The position numbers and the translations under genes were made by a program. The notes below the pieces were generated by a model that was not told the origin of the DNA, made no database searches, and saw only the letters and a program-made list of their open reading frames with translations. A stretch of DNA of 64,000 nt from Streptococcus minor DSM 17118 (GTDB lineage Bacteria; Bacillota; Bacilli; Lactobacillales; Streptococcaceae), in contig NZ_AQYB01000032.1 of NCBI RefSeq assembly GCF_000377005.1, positions 154,830 to 218,829 of the forward strand. The letters run 5' to 3'. Shown piece after piece: positions 45,433-54,273 of this stretch (position 1 is the first letter of the stretch; each line of letters opens with the position of its first letter).

Positions 45433-45466
45433 AAAAACTTCTAACTCTAGAGCTAGGAGTTTTTTC
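45433..45466 (+). terminator. tpiA terminator
   Basis: AAAAACTTCTA pairs with TAGGAGTTTTTT across a short loop. The next gene begins 19 bases later with no clear promoter between, so it may depend on readthrough. Confidence 0.75.
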
Positions 45467-45484
45467 GGCGAAAGAGGAGAAAAA

Positions 45485-48400
45485 TTGAAATTTAGAAAAT
45501 GGATATATCTCGCGGGCTTATTTGCCGCTATGGTGATGGGGCAGCCGGCACAGGCTGACACGATAGTAGCAGAACCAGCCAAACTCACCTTGCAAGGAAT
45601 AACTGAAATGGTAGAAAGTCAAGGTCAGTTGACAATCAGTCTTGAAGAAGGTCACGCGATGATTCGTTTTACCCCACAAGACCAAGTCTTCCAATCAGTC
45701 AAAGCTAAACTCTGGAGCTTAGAGGATCGTTCAGATTTGATTGAATTATCTTTGAAATTAGATGAAGAAGGTGAGTTTGTAGCTAATTTTCAAGCTGATC
45801 AGGCATCTGGAAGTAGGAAATATTTTTTGGAGATAGAGGCACTAACCCAAGATAATGCCACCTATCTACTCAAAGACTATACTTTTGAGTGGCTAGTTGA
45901 TACGCCTATAAATACAACAACAGATCCTCGAACTACCACGACAGTGACAACAAGCCAGGGAACGAGTAGCGAGACAACTTCTGTGGCGAGCACAATTACT
46001 GAACCTTCTAGCTTGAGTGCAGTGCAAGAAGCAGCCAAAGGCAACTTGACTTTCCAGCACAATGTGGCAGCCGGAACATTTGATGTTGTCATTTCCAATG
46101 TTTCAAATACATCTGGTGTTCGTTCGGTTAAACTGCCAGTTTGGACTGATGAAGGCGGTCAGGATGATATTCAGTGGTATACTGCTCATAGACAAGCCAA
46201 TGGAACCTATAAGGTGACGATTCACCGAAAGAATCATAAGAACGGTACGGGGATCTATCATGTACACCTTTACTATGAAGATAGGAAGGGAAAAATGATT
46301 GGTGTTTCTACTGCTAGAACAAGTTTCCTTGCAACAGGAAAGATTTCTATCCAGCATGTAAATGCCAACGCAGGAACCTTCGATATCATCATTCGTGAAG
46401 TATCTAGTCCTCATGCGATTAAATCAGTGAGAGTACCGGTTTGGACTGATGAAGGCGGTCAGGATGATATTCGTTGGTATACAGCTAATCGTCAGGCTGA
46501 TGGGACTTACAAGGTTTCCATCAATAAGAAAAACCATAAAAATGGTAGTGGTCAGTATCATGTTCATCTCTATTACGACTATCATAATGCACCCAGTCAA
46601 GGAATTACAGCTACTCAGACAACACTAGCTATTCCAACAACAGGTCGTTTAAGTATTACCAATCAAAATAGCAGTAGGGGTAGTTTTGACATCATTGTAT
46701 CCAATGTAAAGAGCTCCAAGCCTATCAAAGCTGTTAAAATTCCGGTTTGGACAGAGGACGGTGGTCAAGATGACATTCGTTGGTACGTAGCGAATCGTCA
46801 GGCAGATGGGACCTATAAGGCTACAGTGCTAATTTCCAATCACAAAAATGGGTTAGGAATCTATCAAGTTCATCTTTACTACGAATACAGTGATGGTCAG
46901 GTTCAAGGTGTTGCAACGACCAAAGCTAGTTTGGCTAATCAAGGCAGTATCAAGGCAACGAATCTTAATCAAGAATCAGGAAGTTTTGATTTGATTATTT
47001 CCAATATCCTTACTGCTACGCCTATCAAGGCTGTCAAGGTCCCTGTCTGGACAGAAGAAGGTGGTCAAGATGATATTAAATGGTACACTGCCATTAAGCA
47101 GTCTGATGGCACTTATAAGGTTCATATTCAAAAATCGAACCATAAGAATGGTTTAGGAGTTTATCAGGCCCATCTTTATTATGAGCTTTCAAATGGCCAG
47201 TTGGTTGGTATTGCTGCAACAACAGCAACCTTGAATCGTAAATCATCGGCTCAACTTTCTTTTAGCAATGTGAATAGACAAGCTGGAACTTTTGATATTT
47301 TGATTTCCAAGCCAGTCTTTACTTCAGAGATTCAATCTGTGCAGGTGCCAGTCTGGACAGAAGCAGGCGGCCAGGATGACCTTCGTTGGTATACTGCAAC
47401 GAAACAAAATGACGGTAATTATCGTGTGACAGTAGATAGTAAGAACCATAAAAATGGTCGTGGCGTCTACGAGGTTCATCTTTATTTCCATTTTAAAAAT
47501 GGTAAAACAGATGGCATTACCAGCAGTAAATTTACCTTGCCAGAAGGGGATGCTGCTGGAAAACTGACTATTCGTAATCACAATCAAGAGAAAGGTACTT
47601 TTGATATTGTTGTTTCTGATATTGTGGCACCGAAAGGTTTGGATGCTGTTCAAGTACCAGTCTGGTCAGAAAAAAATGGCCAGGATGATATTCAGTGGTA
47701 CCTTGCTAGCAGACAGGCAGATGGTACCTATAAAGTAACAGTTGAAGCGAGCAACCACAAGTACGATACTGGTTCTTACCATATTCACCTCTATCTCAAA
47801 CAGAAAGATGGTAGTGTAGTGGGAGTAGCTCAAACCAAAACAGCTATTTCTATTTCTCAAACGGGTGTTAGTGCCAAGGTTTCGATTCAAGATATAGACA
47901 ATACCTACGGGTACTTTAATGTTGTTGTCTCAAATATCTTTGCACCAGCTGGAGTAACCAAGGTCCAAATACCGGTTTGGTCCAGTATCAATGGTCAAAA
48001 TGATATCATTTGGTATGAAGCCTACAAACAATCCAATGGAAACTATCATGCGACGATACGTTTGGGCAATCATAAATATGAGACAGGGGTTTACAATGCC
48101 CATGTATACATTGAAAGTAATGGTCGCCAATATGGTGTTGGGGCAGCTACTGCTAATGTAACGTATACTAAAAAAACAGGACAAGCCTTTATTGATATCA
48201 GTAGTCACAATGGCTATTTATCAGTGGCAGATTACAATGCACTCAAGGTACAGGGTGTGTATGGTGTGGTTGTCAAGTTGACAGAAGGTACTAGTTACTT
48301 TAATCCCTATGCCCCTGATCAAATCAAAAATGCTCAAGCTGCTGGTTTGAAGGTATCTGTTTACCATTATTCACACTTTACATCGGCTAGTACAGCCCAA

Positions 48401-48817
48401 GCAGAGGCTCGTTATTTTGTCGATGCAGCTAAGAGATTAGGGCTATATCAGACAATTGTGATGGTGAATGATATTGAGGAATATAAGAGCCGTGAAAATA
48501 TCAATGCCAATATGAAAGCCTGGGAAGCTGAGATGCGCCGTCTTGGTTACAATAACTTGATTCATTATACAGGAGCCAGCTGGATTGATAACAATAATCT
48601 GGGCTATGCTGGCCCTATCAGAACTGGGGATTTCGGTTTAAGTAATTTCTGGGTAGCGCAGTATCCTTATATCAACGGTATGCCAGTAGAGCAGGCGAGA
48701 CGTCTGGCCTATTATGCAGCAGCAGCAGCATGGCAGTTCACCTCACGAGCACTTCTGCTACAAAATCGTCCTTATTTTGATTTAAATATTGACTATACTG
48801 GTCGGTTTACACAATAA
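45485..48817 (+). CDS. secreted GH25 muramidase with seven Bsp-like repeats
   Basis: An 1110-residue exported protein. Signal peptide (KWIYLAGLFAAMVMGQPAQA), a unique N-terminal domain (about 26-140), a Thr/Ser-rich linker, then seven GBS Bsp-like repeats of 99-104 residues (about 186-897; each with GTFDIIIS, VPVWTEEGGQDDI-WY, YKV and NHKNG-G-YHVHLYY), and a C-terminal GH25 domain (QAFIDISSHNGYL, GVVVKLTEGTSY, MVNDIEEY, FWVAQYPY). TTG start with AAAGAGGAG before it. Its position after tpiA is that of pneumococcal lytC, which has choline-binding repeats instead. Confidence 0.92.
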   Translation: MKFRKWIYLAGLFAAMVMGQPAQADTIVAEPAKLTLQGITEMVESQGQLTISLEEGHAMIRFTPQDQVFQSVKAKLWSLEDRSDLIELSLKLDEEGEFVANFQADQASGSRKYFLEIEALTQDNATYLLKDYTFEWLVDTPINTTTDPRTTTTVTTSQGTSSETTSVASTITEPSSLSAVQEAAKGNLTFQHNVAAGTFDVVISNVSNTSGVRSVKLPVWTDEGGQDDIQWYTAHRQANGTYKVTIHRKNHKNGTGIYHVHLYYEDRKGKMIGVSTARTSFLATGKISIQHVNANAGTFDIIIREVSSPHAIKSVRVPVWTDEGGQDDIRWYTANRQADGTYKVSINKKNHKNGSGQYHVHLYYDYHNAPSQGITATQTTLAIPTTGRLSITNQNSSRGSFDIIVSNVKSSKPIKAVKIPVWTEDGGQDDIRWYVANRQADGTYKATVLISNHKNGLGIYQVHLYYEYSDGQVQGVATTKASLANQGSIKATNLNQESGSFDLIISNILTATPIKAVKVPVWTEEGGQDDIKWYTAIKQSDGTYKVHIQKSNHKNGLGVYQAHLYYELSNGQLVGIAATTATLNRKSSAQLSFSNVNRQAGTFDILISKPVFTSEIQSVQVPVWTEAGGQDDLRWYTATKQNDGNYRVTVDSKNHKNGRGVYEVHLYFHFKNGKTDGITSSKFTLPEGDAAGKLTIRNHNQEKGTFDIVVSDIVAPKGLDAVQVPVWSEKNGQDDIQWYLASRQADGTYKVTVEASNHKYDTGSYHIHLYLKQKDGSVVGVAQTKTAISISQTGVSAKVSIQDIDNTYGYFNVVVSNIFAPAGVTKVQIPVWSSINGQNDIIWYEAYKQSNGNYHATIRLGNHKYETGVYNAHVYIESNGRQYGVGAATANVTYTKKTGQAFIDISSHNGYLSVADYNALKVQGVYGVVVKLTEGTSYFNPYAPDQIKNAQAAGLKVSVYHYSHFTSASTAQAEARYFVDAAKRLGLYQTIVMVNDIEEYKSRENINANMKAWEAEMRRLGYNNLIHYTGASWIDNNNLGYAGPIRTGDFGLSNFWVAQYPYINGMPVEQARRLAYYAAAAAWQFTSRALLLQNRPYFDLNIDYTGRFTQ
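46041..48165 (+). repeat. seven tandem Bsp-like protein repeats
   Basis: Coding repeats start near 46041, 46338, 46641, 46944, 47250, 47562 and 47874, a period of about 300 bases. GTTTGGACTGATGAAGGCGG is identical in repeats 1 and 2, showing recent duplication or conversion. Repeats 6 and 7 are the most divergent. Confidence 0.85.
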
Positions 48818-48830
48818 CCTTTAAGAAAAC

Positions 48831-48867
48831 AAAAAAGAATCTGACAGGAGTAAGTCAGATTCTTTTT
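48831..48867. terminator. bidirectional terminator between GH25 gene and murN
   Basis: AAAAAAGAATCTGAC-aggagtaa-GTCAGATTCTTTTT. Confidence 0.9.
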
Positions 48868-48920
48868 GTGTACTATTTTCAGTATGTGGGTACATGAGAT
48901 AGTTCAAAGGAAATAAGATT

Positions 48921-50153
48921 TTATCTTCCCAAGATTTTTTTGATGGTATGGAGTAACTTGAATTTGAGTGGGTTTGGATAGTAGCGGAAGGTTCCCATCT
49001 TGCGGACAATGTAGCCATTAAAATTCTGCTTGAAGCGTAGGACCCCATCTGTCCCATCAAAAACACCTTGGATTCCTAAGAAATTATAGAAAGGGATGTT
49101 CAATTCTAATGCTTTTCTCATGGCATATTCCTGCAAGGCAACCGGGGCATAGAATTTGTTAAATTCTGTTAGAGAACCACTGAAGAGATAGACCATTTCT
49201 TGAGGCGTATAGATGAAGAGACTGGCTGCGAGGTCGATATCCTCTGTGCCATATTTAGTCATCCAATTCTTGGCTTCAGCTAGGCGCACTTCAAAGGTCT
49301 CAATCTGGCTGGAGATTTCACGGTGTTCATTTTGTTTTTTACGGGAATTTGGAATCTTGTCCAAATCTGCCTGAATCAGAGTCAATTTTTCTTGCAGGCT
49401 AGCCTGACCAGCTAGTAGGTTGTCATGGTAATCTTGGAAATTGATACTAGCCATAAGAAAGTCCGCCTTATCCCCAAAACTATCGTAGAAATCTTCATAG
49501 TAGTCTAAGGACTTGTCTTGGTATTCCCGGCGATCAGAAGTAGCAGACGTTATCTTGCTGAAACGTTCTAGTTCGTGGCGTTTCAAGGCTTGGATCTTGA
49601 TGCCAAAGCTATTGGTTTTCTTGACTAGGGGCCTCCCCTTCTTACTGAAGGATGAGATGAGGCTATCTTGAGTCAAATTGGATAAATCTTTGACAAAGTA
49701 CCAATCAGGTTCGCCCCCCGGATAGCCAGTTTGGAGACCATCAAATTGAAATCCTAACTGGGTTAATTGTTCAATCAACTCTTTTTTCTCTGGCGTCATA
49801 GGTTGACCCTGCCCATCAAAAGTCTGATAGGTCTGATAAGGCTTGATAATGAGCTGCAAAGCACCATTTTTCTTGGCAAAATTTTGAATTTCCTTGTAAA
49901 AATCTGTCAAATAAGTCTCGTCTGCAATGACTGGACCAGAGTTGATTTCCATGTGAAGTCCGCCTGTCATAGGCATGCTATAAAGAAGACCAGCGACTTT
50001 CACTTGGTTGTCTGTTACCAGGGCCATAGGACGGACGGTCATTCCTTTTTTACTTAGGAGGTTGGCCATTTCACTGGTTTGCAGAAAGGAGTAGTCTTTT
50101 TGGTGCTGGAGGAAATCGACATATTCTTCCGGGGTTAATTGTTTCAAGGTCAT
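48921..50153 (-). CDS. murN: MurN, second amino acid of the peptidoglycan cross-bridge
   Basis: A 410-residue FemABX family aminoacyl-tRNA-dependent ligase that adds the second residue (Ala in pneumococcus) of the dipeptide branch on the lipid II lysine. Motifs: YSMPMTGGLHMEINSGPV, KPYQTYQTFDGQG, GYPGGEPDWYFVKDLSNL, SFSKKGRPLVKKTNSFGI and the C-terminal YNFLGIQGVFDGTDGVLRFK. A coiled-coil arm (about residues 240-285) inserts between the two GNAT-like domains. Start overlaps the murM stop by 4 bases. Acts on the cytoplasmic face before lipid II is flipped. Confidence 0.92.
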   Translation of the reverse strand: MTLKQLTPEEYVDFLQHQKDYSFLQTSEMANLLSKKGMTVRPMALVTDNQVKVAGLLYSMPMTGGLHMEINSGPVIADETYLTDFYKEIQNFAKKNGALQLIIKPYQTYQTFDGQGQPMTPEKKELIEQLTQLGFQFDGLQTGYPGGEPDWYFVKDLSNLTQDSLISSFSKKGRPLVKKTNSFGIKIQALKRHELERFSKITSATSDRREYQDKSLDYYEDFYDSFGDKADFLMASINFQDYHDNLLAGQASLQEKLTLIQADLDKIPNSRKKQNEHREISSQIETFEVRLAEAKNWMTKYGTEDIDLAASLFIYTPQEMVYLFSGSLTEFNKFYAPVALQEYAMRKALELNIPFYNFLGIQGVFDGTDGVLRFKQNFNGYIVRKMGTFRYYPNPLKFKLLHTIKKILGR

Positions 50154-51367
50154 TTGCGTTTACTCCTCAATTTCTTGCGGATGGTATAAGCAAGATTTGA
50201 TAGTTTATAAAGTGGGCTGACAGGGAGATTGAATTCCCCAATCATTTCTTCAATTTCAGGTTTAAATTTAGATTTAAAGCTATAGAGTCCGCCAGACAGG
50301 TCATTTTCAATTCCACCCATATTTTGCCATTCATTTCCACACTCAAAGGCATGGTTGGCTGTTTCAAACCAGGTATAGATGGCTGCCTGATAGCGACGGA
50401 AGTGCTCATCCATCCCTGCGTAAATATTTTCGGAGGTAGCGCCGAATTCAAGAGATAACGTACCGGATAGGGCTACTGTTTCTTTGCCTTTGGTCAACTC
50501 TTCTTTGAGAAAGTTGATTTCATCCGTCAGGCGCTCAATATCCTTTTTGGTATTGGCAATCTTGTTTGGTTTGACGGATTCTGGATAGTTTACCAATGCA
50601 TTTTCGGCAGTTTCCAATTCTTTCTCCAATTCCCCCAAGCGTTGTTTGAGATTGAGAGTAGCTAGAGTAATATAGGAATGCTCTGGATAAGCATCTAAGA
50701 GTTTACGGTAGTAGTCGATACCTCTGAGATGGATGGACTTGCGGTCCTCAGTTTTTTTCATCAAATCAGCGAAATCCGCTAAGAGCTCATGACCACCAAA
50801 ACGTACATGGACACCTTTATTTTTAGCCGTTCGGATAGATTGACGAATTTTCTTAGATAGGTTCGCTTCCGAAAAATCCTTAGAATAGATATTGGCCTGA
50901 AAGCGGGGTTGAATAGTTTCTGACATATCTGTCGTACGTCCGCCCCATTCACAGCCCGCATCCTGTAAGTTGCGGGTGATAGTTTTAGCATCAGGATTTT
51001 GAATCGGTTGCTCGTCAATCTGATGGTGTTGGAAGAGGATAAAAGGATCAAATTTGATAAAGAGTGCTTTTTTCTGCTTGGCTAGTTTCTTGAGGCTAGT
51101 CATGACAAAGGCGACTAAGTTCTTGTCCAGATAATTCATCACTGGACCATGCGGGATGTAGAACATGGTCATGCCTAAGGGAAGAGGACGAATGAGGATA
51201 GAAGCAGTAGCAACTAAATTTCCATCTTTATAAAAACCGATACGTTCATTTCCCCAATCATCTTTGACCTTAGCCCATGAACTGCTTTGGAGGAGATTTT
51301 TCTGCGGACTCTGCTTGACAAAGGAATCATGTTCTTCTGCAGGAATCCCAATTTTATAAGTATACAT
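50150..51367 (-). CDS. murM: MurM, first amino acid of the peptidoglycan cross-bridge
   Basis: A 405-residue FemABX ligase that attaches the first residue (Ser or Ala from aminoacyl-tRNA) to the lipid II lysine. Features: YKIGIPAEEHDSFV, ASILIRPLPLGMTMFYIPHG, TIQPRFQANIY, SIRTAKNKG and YAGMDEHFRRYQAAIYTWFE, WQNMGGIENDLSGGLYSFKS. A coiled-coil arm spans about 240-300. By eye roughly half identical to pneumococcal MurM. The ATG overlaps the Cof stop (TGATG) with no strong ribosome site, so it relies on coupling. MurM alleles influence beta-lactam resistance in pneumococcus. Confidence 0.9.
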   Translation of the reverse strand: MYTYKIGIPAEEHDSFVKQSPQKNLLQSSSWAKVKDDWGNERIGFYKDGNLVATASILIRPLPLGMTMFYIPHGPVMNYLDKNLVAFVMTSLKKLAKQKKALFIKFDPFILFQHHQIDEQPIQNPDAKTITRNLQDAGCEWGGRTTDMSETIQPRFQANIYSKDFSEANLSKKIRQSIRTAKNKGVHVRFGGHELLADFADLMKKTEDRKSIHLRGIDYYRKLLDAYPEHSYITLATLNLKQRLGELEKELETAENALVNYPESVKPNKIANTKKDIERLTDEINFLKEELTKGKETVALSGTLSLEFGATSENIYAGMDEHFRRYQAAIYTWFETANHAFECGNEWQNMGGIENDLSGGLYSFKSKFKPEIEEMIGEFNLPVSPLYKLSNLAYTIRKKLRSKRK

Positions 51368-52176
51368 CAGTCTAATACCCATTCGCGAATAGCATGAGCT
51401 ACGCCACTTTCTTGGTTTGATTTGGTGATATACTTGGCTATTTTTTTCAGTTCCTCTGTACCATTTTCCATGACAACTGGGTTTTCTACCATTTCTAGCA
51501 TGGAGCGGTCATTTTCTTGGTCGCCGATAGCCATGGTTTGAGCTAGTGTTAGCCCCAAGTGTTCAGCCAGATACTGGATCGCCTTCCCTTTGTTGGCAGT
51601 TTTAGGTGTGATTTCCAGATAGAAAGGAGCTGATTTAGAGATATTGTACTTGTCAAAAAAGGCTGATGGAATGAGCTTGATCTTTTCGTCTAGGATATGG
51701 GGCTCATCAACCATCATAATTTTGACAATTTCTTTTGTAACCATTTCTTCTGGAGTTCGGTAGAAAACAGGGGAATCAACCAACATGGATTCGTAAATAG
51801 TATATTTACCGATGTTGCGGTTGGCTGTATACATACCTTTCTTGGTACTGGCATGCATAGGAACGTCCAGTTTGCGGGCCAAGGCTTCGATATCCAAATA
51901 ATCATCATAGGATAAGGTTTCTTTCACAACATCTTCAGCAGTCGCGGCATCTTGGACCAGACCGCCATTAAAGGTGATGACATAGTCACCTGGGTCAGTC
52001 AACTGGAGCTCCTGCAAGATTTTTTGCACGCCACTGATTGGGCGGCCAGTGGTAATCACGACTTTAACACCAGCCTTTTTGGCATCTTGCACCGCTTCAA
52101 AGACTTGAGGTGTGATTTCACGTTCATTCGTCAAAAGAGTTCCGTCTAGATCGACAGCTACGAGTTTAATTTTCAT
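51367..52176 (-). CDS. Cof-type HAD family phosphatase
   Basis: A 269-residue HAD-superfamily hydrolase with a C2B cap. Motif I is AVDLDGTLLT, motif II ITTGRP, motif III Lys in TANKGKAIQYLAEHLG and motif IV GDQENDRSML. Such enzymes dephosphorylate sugar phosphates, FMN or other small molecules; substrate unknown. ATG 52176 has AGGAG 7 bases before it and lies 11 bases inside the HD gene. Second gene of the HD-Cof-murM-murN operon. Confidence 0.93.
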   Translation of the reverse strand: MKIKLVAVDLDGTLLTNEREITPQVFEAVQDAKKAGVKVVITTGRPISGVQKILQELQLTDPGDYVITFNGGLVQDAATAEDVVKETLSYDDYLDIEALARKLDVPMHASTKKGMYTANRNIGKYTIYESMLVDSPVFYRTPEEMVTKEIVKIMMVDEPHILDEKIKLIPSAFFDKYNISKSAPFYLEITPKTANKGKAIQYLAEHLGLTLAQTMAIGDQENDRSMLEMVENPVVMENGTEELKKIAKYITKSNQESGVAHAIREWVLD

Positions 52177-53479
52177 TTTTTTCTCCTGGGCTAAAGTGAT
52201 CATTGTAAATATAACTTAAAAATTCTTCGTTTTTAGTTGCAAAAATCCCTGTCTCCTCAAGCATATCTTTGGGGAAGTAGAAGCGGCTGTCTCCGTGGAT
52301 GGTACCTGAAAGAGAGGCCACGATAGGGGATAGTTGAGAAAGTTCAATGAGAGAATGGTCTTTGCGTATAATCTCGATCTGTGTGCGCTTTTTGGTAGCA
52401 CGTGGTCGATAAATATCGTAAGGTAAATCAAAATTATGGTGAACAGCAGTATAGTACTCAGGGTCAAACCCAACATCTGCCACAATATTGCGGAGAATGT
52501 CTAGCTTATCCTCATCTTCTGATGAAAAAGTCACAGATTTAAAGACTTTTCGATTGATATAGCGCTGGGCCAAATCAGATAGAGTTCGATCAGGTCCATC
52601 AATCCAGCTTTGGAAATAGCTATTCATAACACCATCATCCAGAGACAAATAGTCTTCCAAGGTAAATCGATGCTCAAAGAATGGTAGCAGTCTAGGTGAG
52701 GATTGGGCAAAGAAATCTCTTTCAGCAGCGTAGAGGACCTTGGCACGATTGAGAAGATTTTGCAAGAGAACCTCCATGGAGCGACTAGCTGGATGGAAGT
52801 ATACCTGCATGTACATCTGATACCGACTAACGACATAGTCTTCCACTGCATGCATACCTGATTCGCGAAAAGCTATACCAGTCTCTGTTGGGCGAATAAC
52901 CCGCAAGATTCGGGTCAAATCAAACTGACCATAATTGGTCCCTGTAAAATAAGAATCCCGTAGAAGATAATCCATCCGATCGACATCAATCTGGCTAGAA
53001 ATCAGCTGTACTACTTGTTTGTTTGGGTAGGTATGACGAATGACATTGGCTACCTTGTCTGGAAAATCAGGAGCCACTTGCTTGAGTATAGCGTGTACTT
53101 CTGTTTTCGGATTGGTTAAGATAGCGCAGGTCATTTCTTCATGGTCGGTATCAAAGAGGCGCTCAAAGGTGTGGGAATAAGCCCCGTGCCCAATATCATG
53201 AAGGAGGGCTGTCACCATAGTTAGGAGAGACTCACTCTTTTCCCAAGTTTCAGGATATTTTTCTTCAAATTTTTCGGTAATCTGTCTGGCAATCTCATAG
53301 GCACCGAGGCAGTGTGAAAAACGACTATGCTCGCCACCATGGAAGGTATAGGAAGTTGTTCCTAGTTGCTTGATGCGGCGTAGTCGCTGAAATTCTTTGC
53401 TATTGATCAGTTTGTAAATGACTTCATGGTCAACATGAATATAGTTGTGAACAGGGTCACGAAATACTTTTTCAATCAT
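52166..53479 (-). CDS. HD domain phosphohydrolase (dNTPase/SAMHD1-like)
   Basis: A 437-residue cytosolic HD protein resembling YdhJ and SAMHD1-type dNTP triphosphohydrolases. RDPVHNYIHVDHE and QRLRRIKQLGTTSYTFHGGE open the domain; metal-binding residues are in GGEHSRFSHCLG, HDIGHGAYSH and SSQIDVDRMDYLLRDS. The substrate of the bacterial family members is mostly unproven. The ATG is six bases after a consensus extended -10 (TG-C-TATAAT) with no ribosome site, so the whole operon mRNA seems to be leaderless. It heads the operon that carries murM and murN. Confidence 0.9.
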   Translation of the reverse strand: MIEKVFRDPVHNYIHVDHEVIYKLINSKEFQRLRRIKQLGTTSYTFHGGEHSRFSHCLGAYEIARQITEKFEEKYPETWEKSESLLTMVTALLHDIGHGAYSHTFERLFDTDHEEMTCAILTNPKTEVHAILKQVAPDFPDKVANVIRHTYPNKQVVQLISSQIDVDRMDYLLRDSYFTGTNYGQFDLTRILRVIRPTETGIAFRESGMHAVEDYVVSRYQMYMQVYFHPASRSMEVLLQNLLNRAKVLYAAERDFFAQSSPRLLPFFEHRFTLEDYLSLDDGVMNSYFQSWIDGPDRTLSDLAQRYINRKVFKSVTFSSEDEDKLDILRNIVADVGFDPEYYTAVHHNFDLPYDIYRPRATKKRTQIEIIRKDHSLIELSQLSPIVASLSGTIHGDSRFYFPKDMLEETGIFATKNEEFLSYIYNDHFSPGEKNEN

Positions 53480-53485
53480 TCTTCT

Positions 53486-53494
53486 ATTATAGCA
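53486..53494 (-). promoter_or_regulatory. promoter of the HD-Cof-murMN operon, leaderless spacing
   Basis: Minus strand TG-C-TATAAT (53494-53486), six bases (AGAAGA), then ATG at 53479. Confidence 0.65.
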
Positions 53495-53535
53495 GAGATT
53501 GGATAAAAAATGAAAAGATTGCCTAGGTTCAAAGA

Positions 53536-53564
53536 TTTACGAAAGTTGCTTTTTAGCTTATAAT
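53536..53564 (+). promoter_or_regulatory. promoter of the DUF1934 gene
   Basis: TTTACG (53536-53541), 17 bases, TATAAT (53559-53564). Confidence 0.55.
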
Positions 53565-53594
53565 AGTATCAAGAAACAAAAAGGAAGGGCAGAT

Positions 53595-53987
53595 ATGCAG
53601 ATTCGTTTACGAAATGAAATCTATTTAGATGACAAGCTGGAAATGGAAGTGGTAGACCAATCTTATCCTGTGGAAGCCAGGGTCAAAAAAGAACAGCTCT
53701 ATCTCATCTTTACAAACGAAGAAAAGGAAAAGACACTTATCAAATGCGACGTGGCTGAGTTAGTCATGACTCGCTTTTCTAATCCTAAGTCCGTCATGCG
53801 CTTTGTGACAAAAAAAGAAGCCATTGTTACCCTCCAAACACCACTTGGTATCCAGCACTTTGTAACGGATACTAAACACTACCTATTTGACCAGAAGCAA
53901 CAAAGAATCGAACTTCACTATGACCTAAAACAACTGGATAACGAGGGCGTTTTTGCCTCCTACCAGATGGAGATTACATGGGGTTAA
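53595..53987 (+). CDS. DUF1934 (YwiB-like) beta-barrel protein
   Basis: A 130-residue cytosolic protein with lipocalin-like alternating strands (IRLRNEIYLDDKLEMEVVDQ at the start, LIFTNEEKEKTLIKCDVAEL, IQHFVTDTKHYLFDQ, ASYQMEITWG at the end), matching DUF1934. Function not established. Ribosome site AAGGAAGG. It is divergent from the HD-murMN operon and upstream of the Mn2+ riboswitch; no terminator is obvious after it, but a new promoter follows. Confidence 0.82.
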   Translation: MQIRLRNEIYLDDKLEMEVVDQSYPVEARVKKEQLYLIFTNEEKEKTLIKCDVAELVMTRFSNPKSVMRFVTKKEAIVTLQTPLGIQHFVTDTKHYLFDQKQQRIELHYDLKQLDNEGVFASYQMEITWG

Positions 53988-54021
53988 AGGATTTGTAAAA
54001 CGTTTTCAATGGTTCTTATTC

Positions 54022-54049
54022 TTGAAAATTTCCCTCATTTTGATATAAT
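54022..54049 (+). promoter_or_regulatory. promoter of the mgtA riboswitch leader
   Basis: TTGAAA (54022-54027), 16 bases, TATAAT (54044-54049) with TG at 54041-54042. A palindromic GTAAAACGTTTTCA (53995-54008), 12 of 14 cre matches, lies upstream. Confidence 0.7.
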
Positions 54050-54055
54050 TTAAAG

Positions 54056-54250
54056 TAAACAGAGGGAGTAGCTAGTAGTTTTTTAGTCTGATGTTGCGTA
54101 TGTTTTTCCGATTTTCTAAAGAAAATGGAGAGCAGACGATGACAAATAGGAAAAAACTGCGTTTATGTCGTCATTACGAAATCACCCATTTCCGGCATAA
54201 TCTTAAACAGCGAGACTTGTTTTAATCAAACAGGTCTCTTTTTGTATGAA
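54056..54250 (+). ncRNA. yybP-ykoY Mn2+ riboswitch before mgtA
   Basis: A roughly 195-base structured leader between the promoter and mgtA. It has the GGGAGTAGC motif (54064-54072) typical of the yybP-ykoY class near its 5' end, a GTCTG/CAGAC pairing across the middle, and a terminator at 54212-54243. From established work, a riboswitch of this class activates the pneumococcal Mn2+/Ca2+ exporter gene mgtA when Mn2+ is high by preventing termination; the gene here is its orthologue. I did not fold the full aptamer. Confidence 0.8.
54212..54243 (+). terminator. riboswitch-controlled terminator in the mgtA leader
   Basis: GAGAC-TTGTTT-taatc-AAACA-GGTCTC then TTTTT; expression platform of the riboswitch. 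Confidence 0.85.
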
Positions 54251-54273
54251 AAAGAGACTAGAAGGAGTGTATT

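Noticed and set aside
46041..48165. 300-base periodic repeats as a possible CRISPR or tandem DNA array
   Set aside because: The period is maintained as protein repeats in one open frame; units are far too long and divergent for CRISPR.
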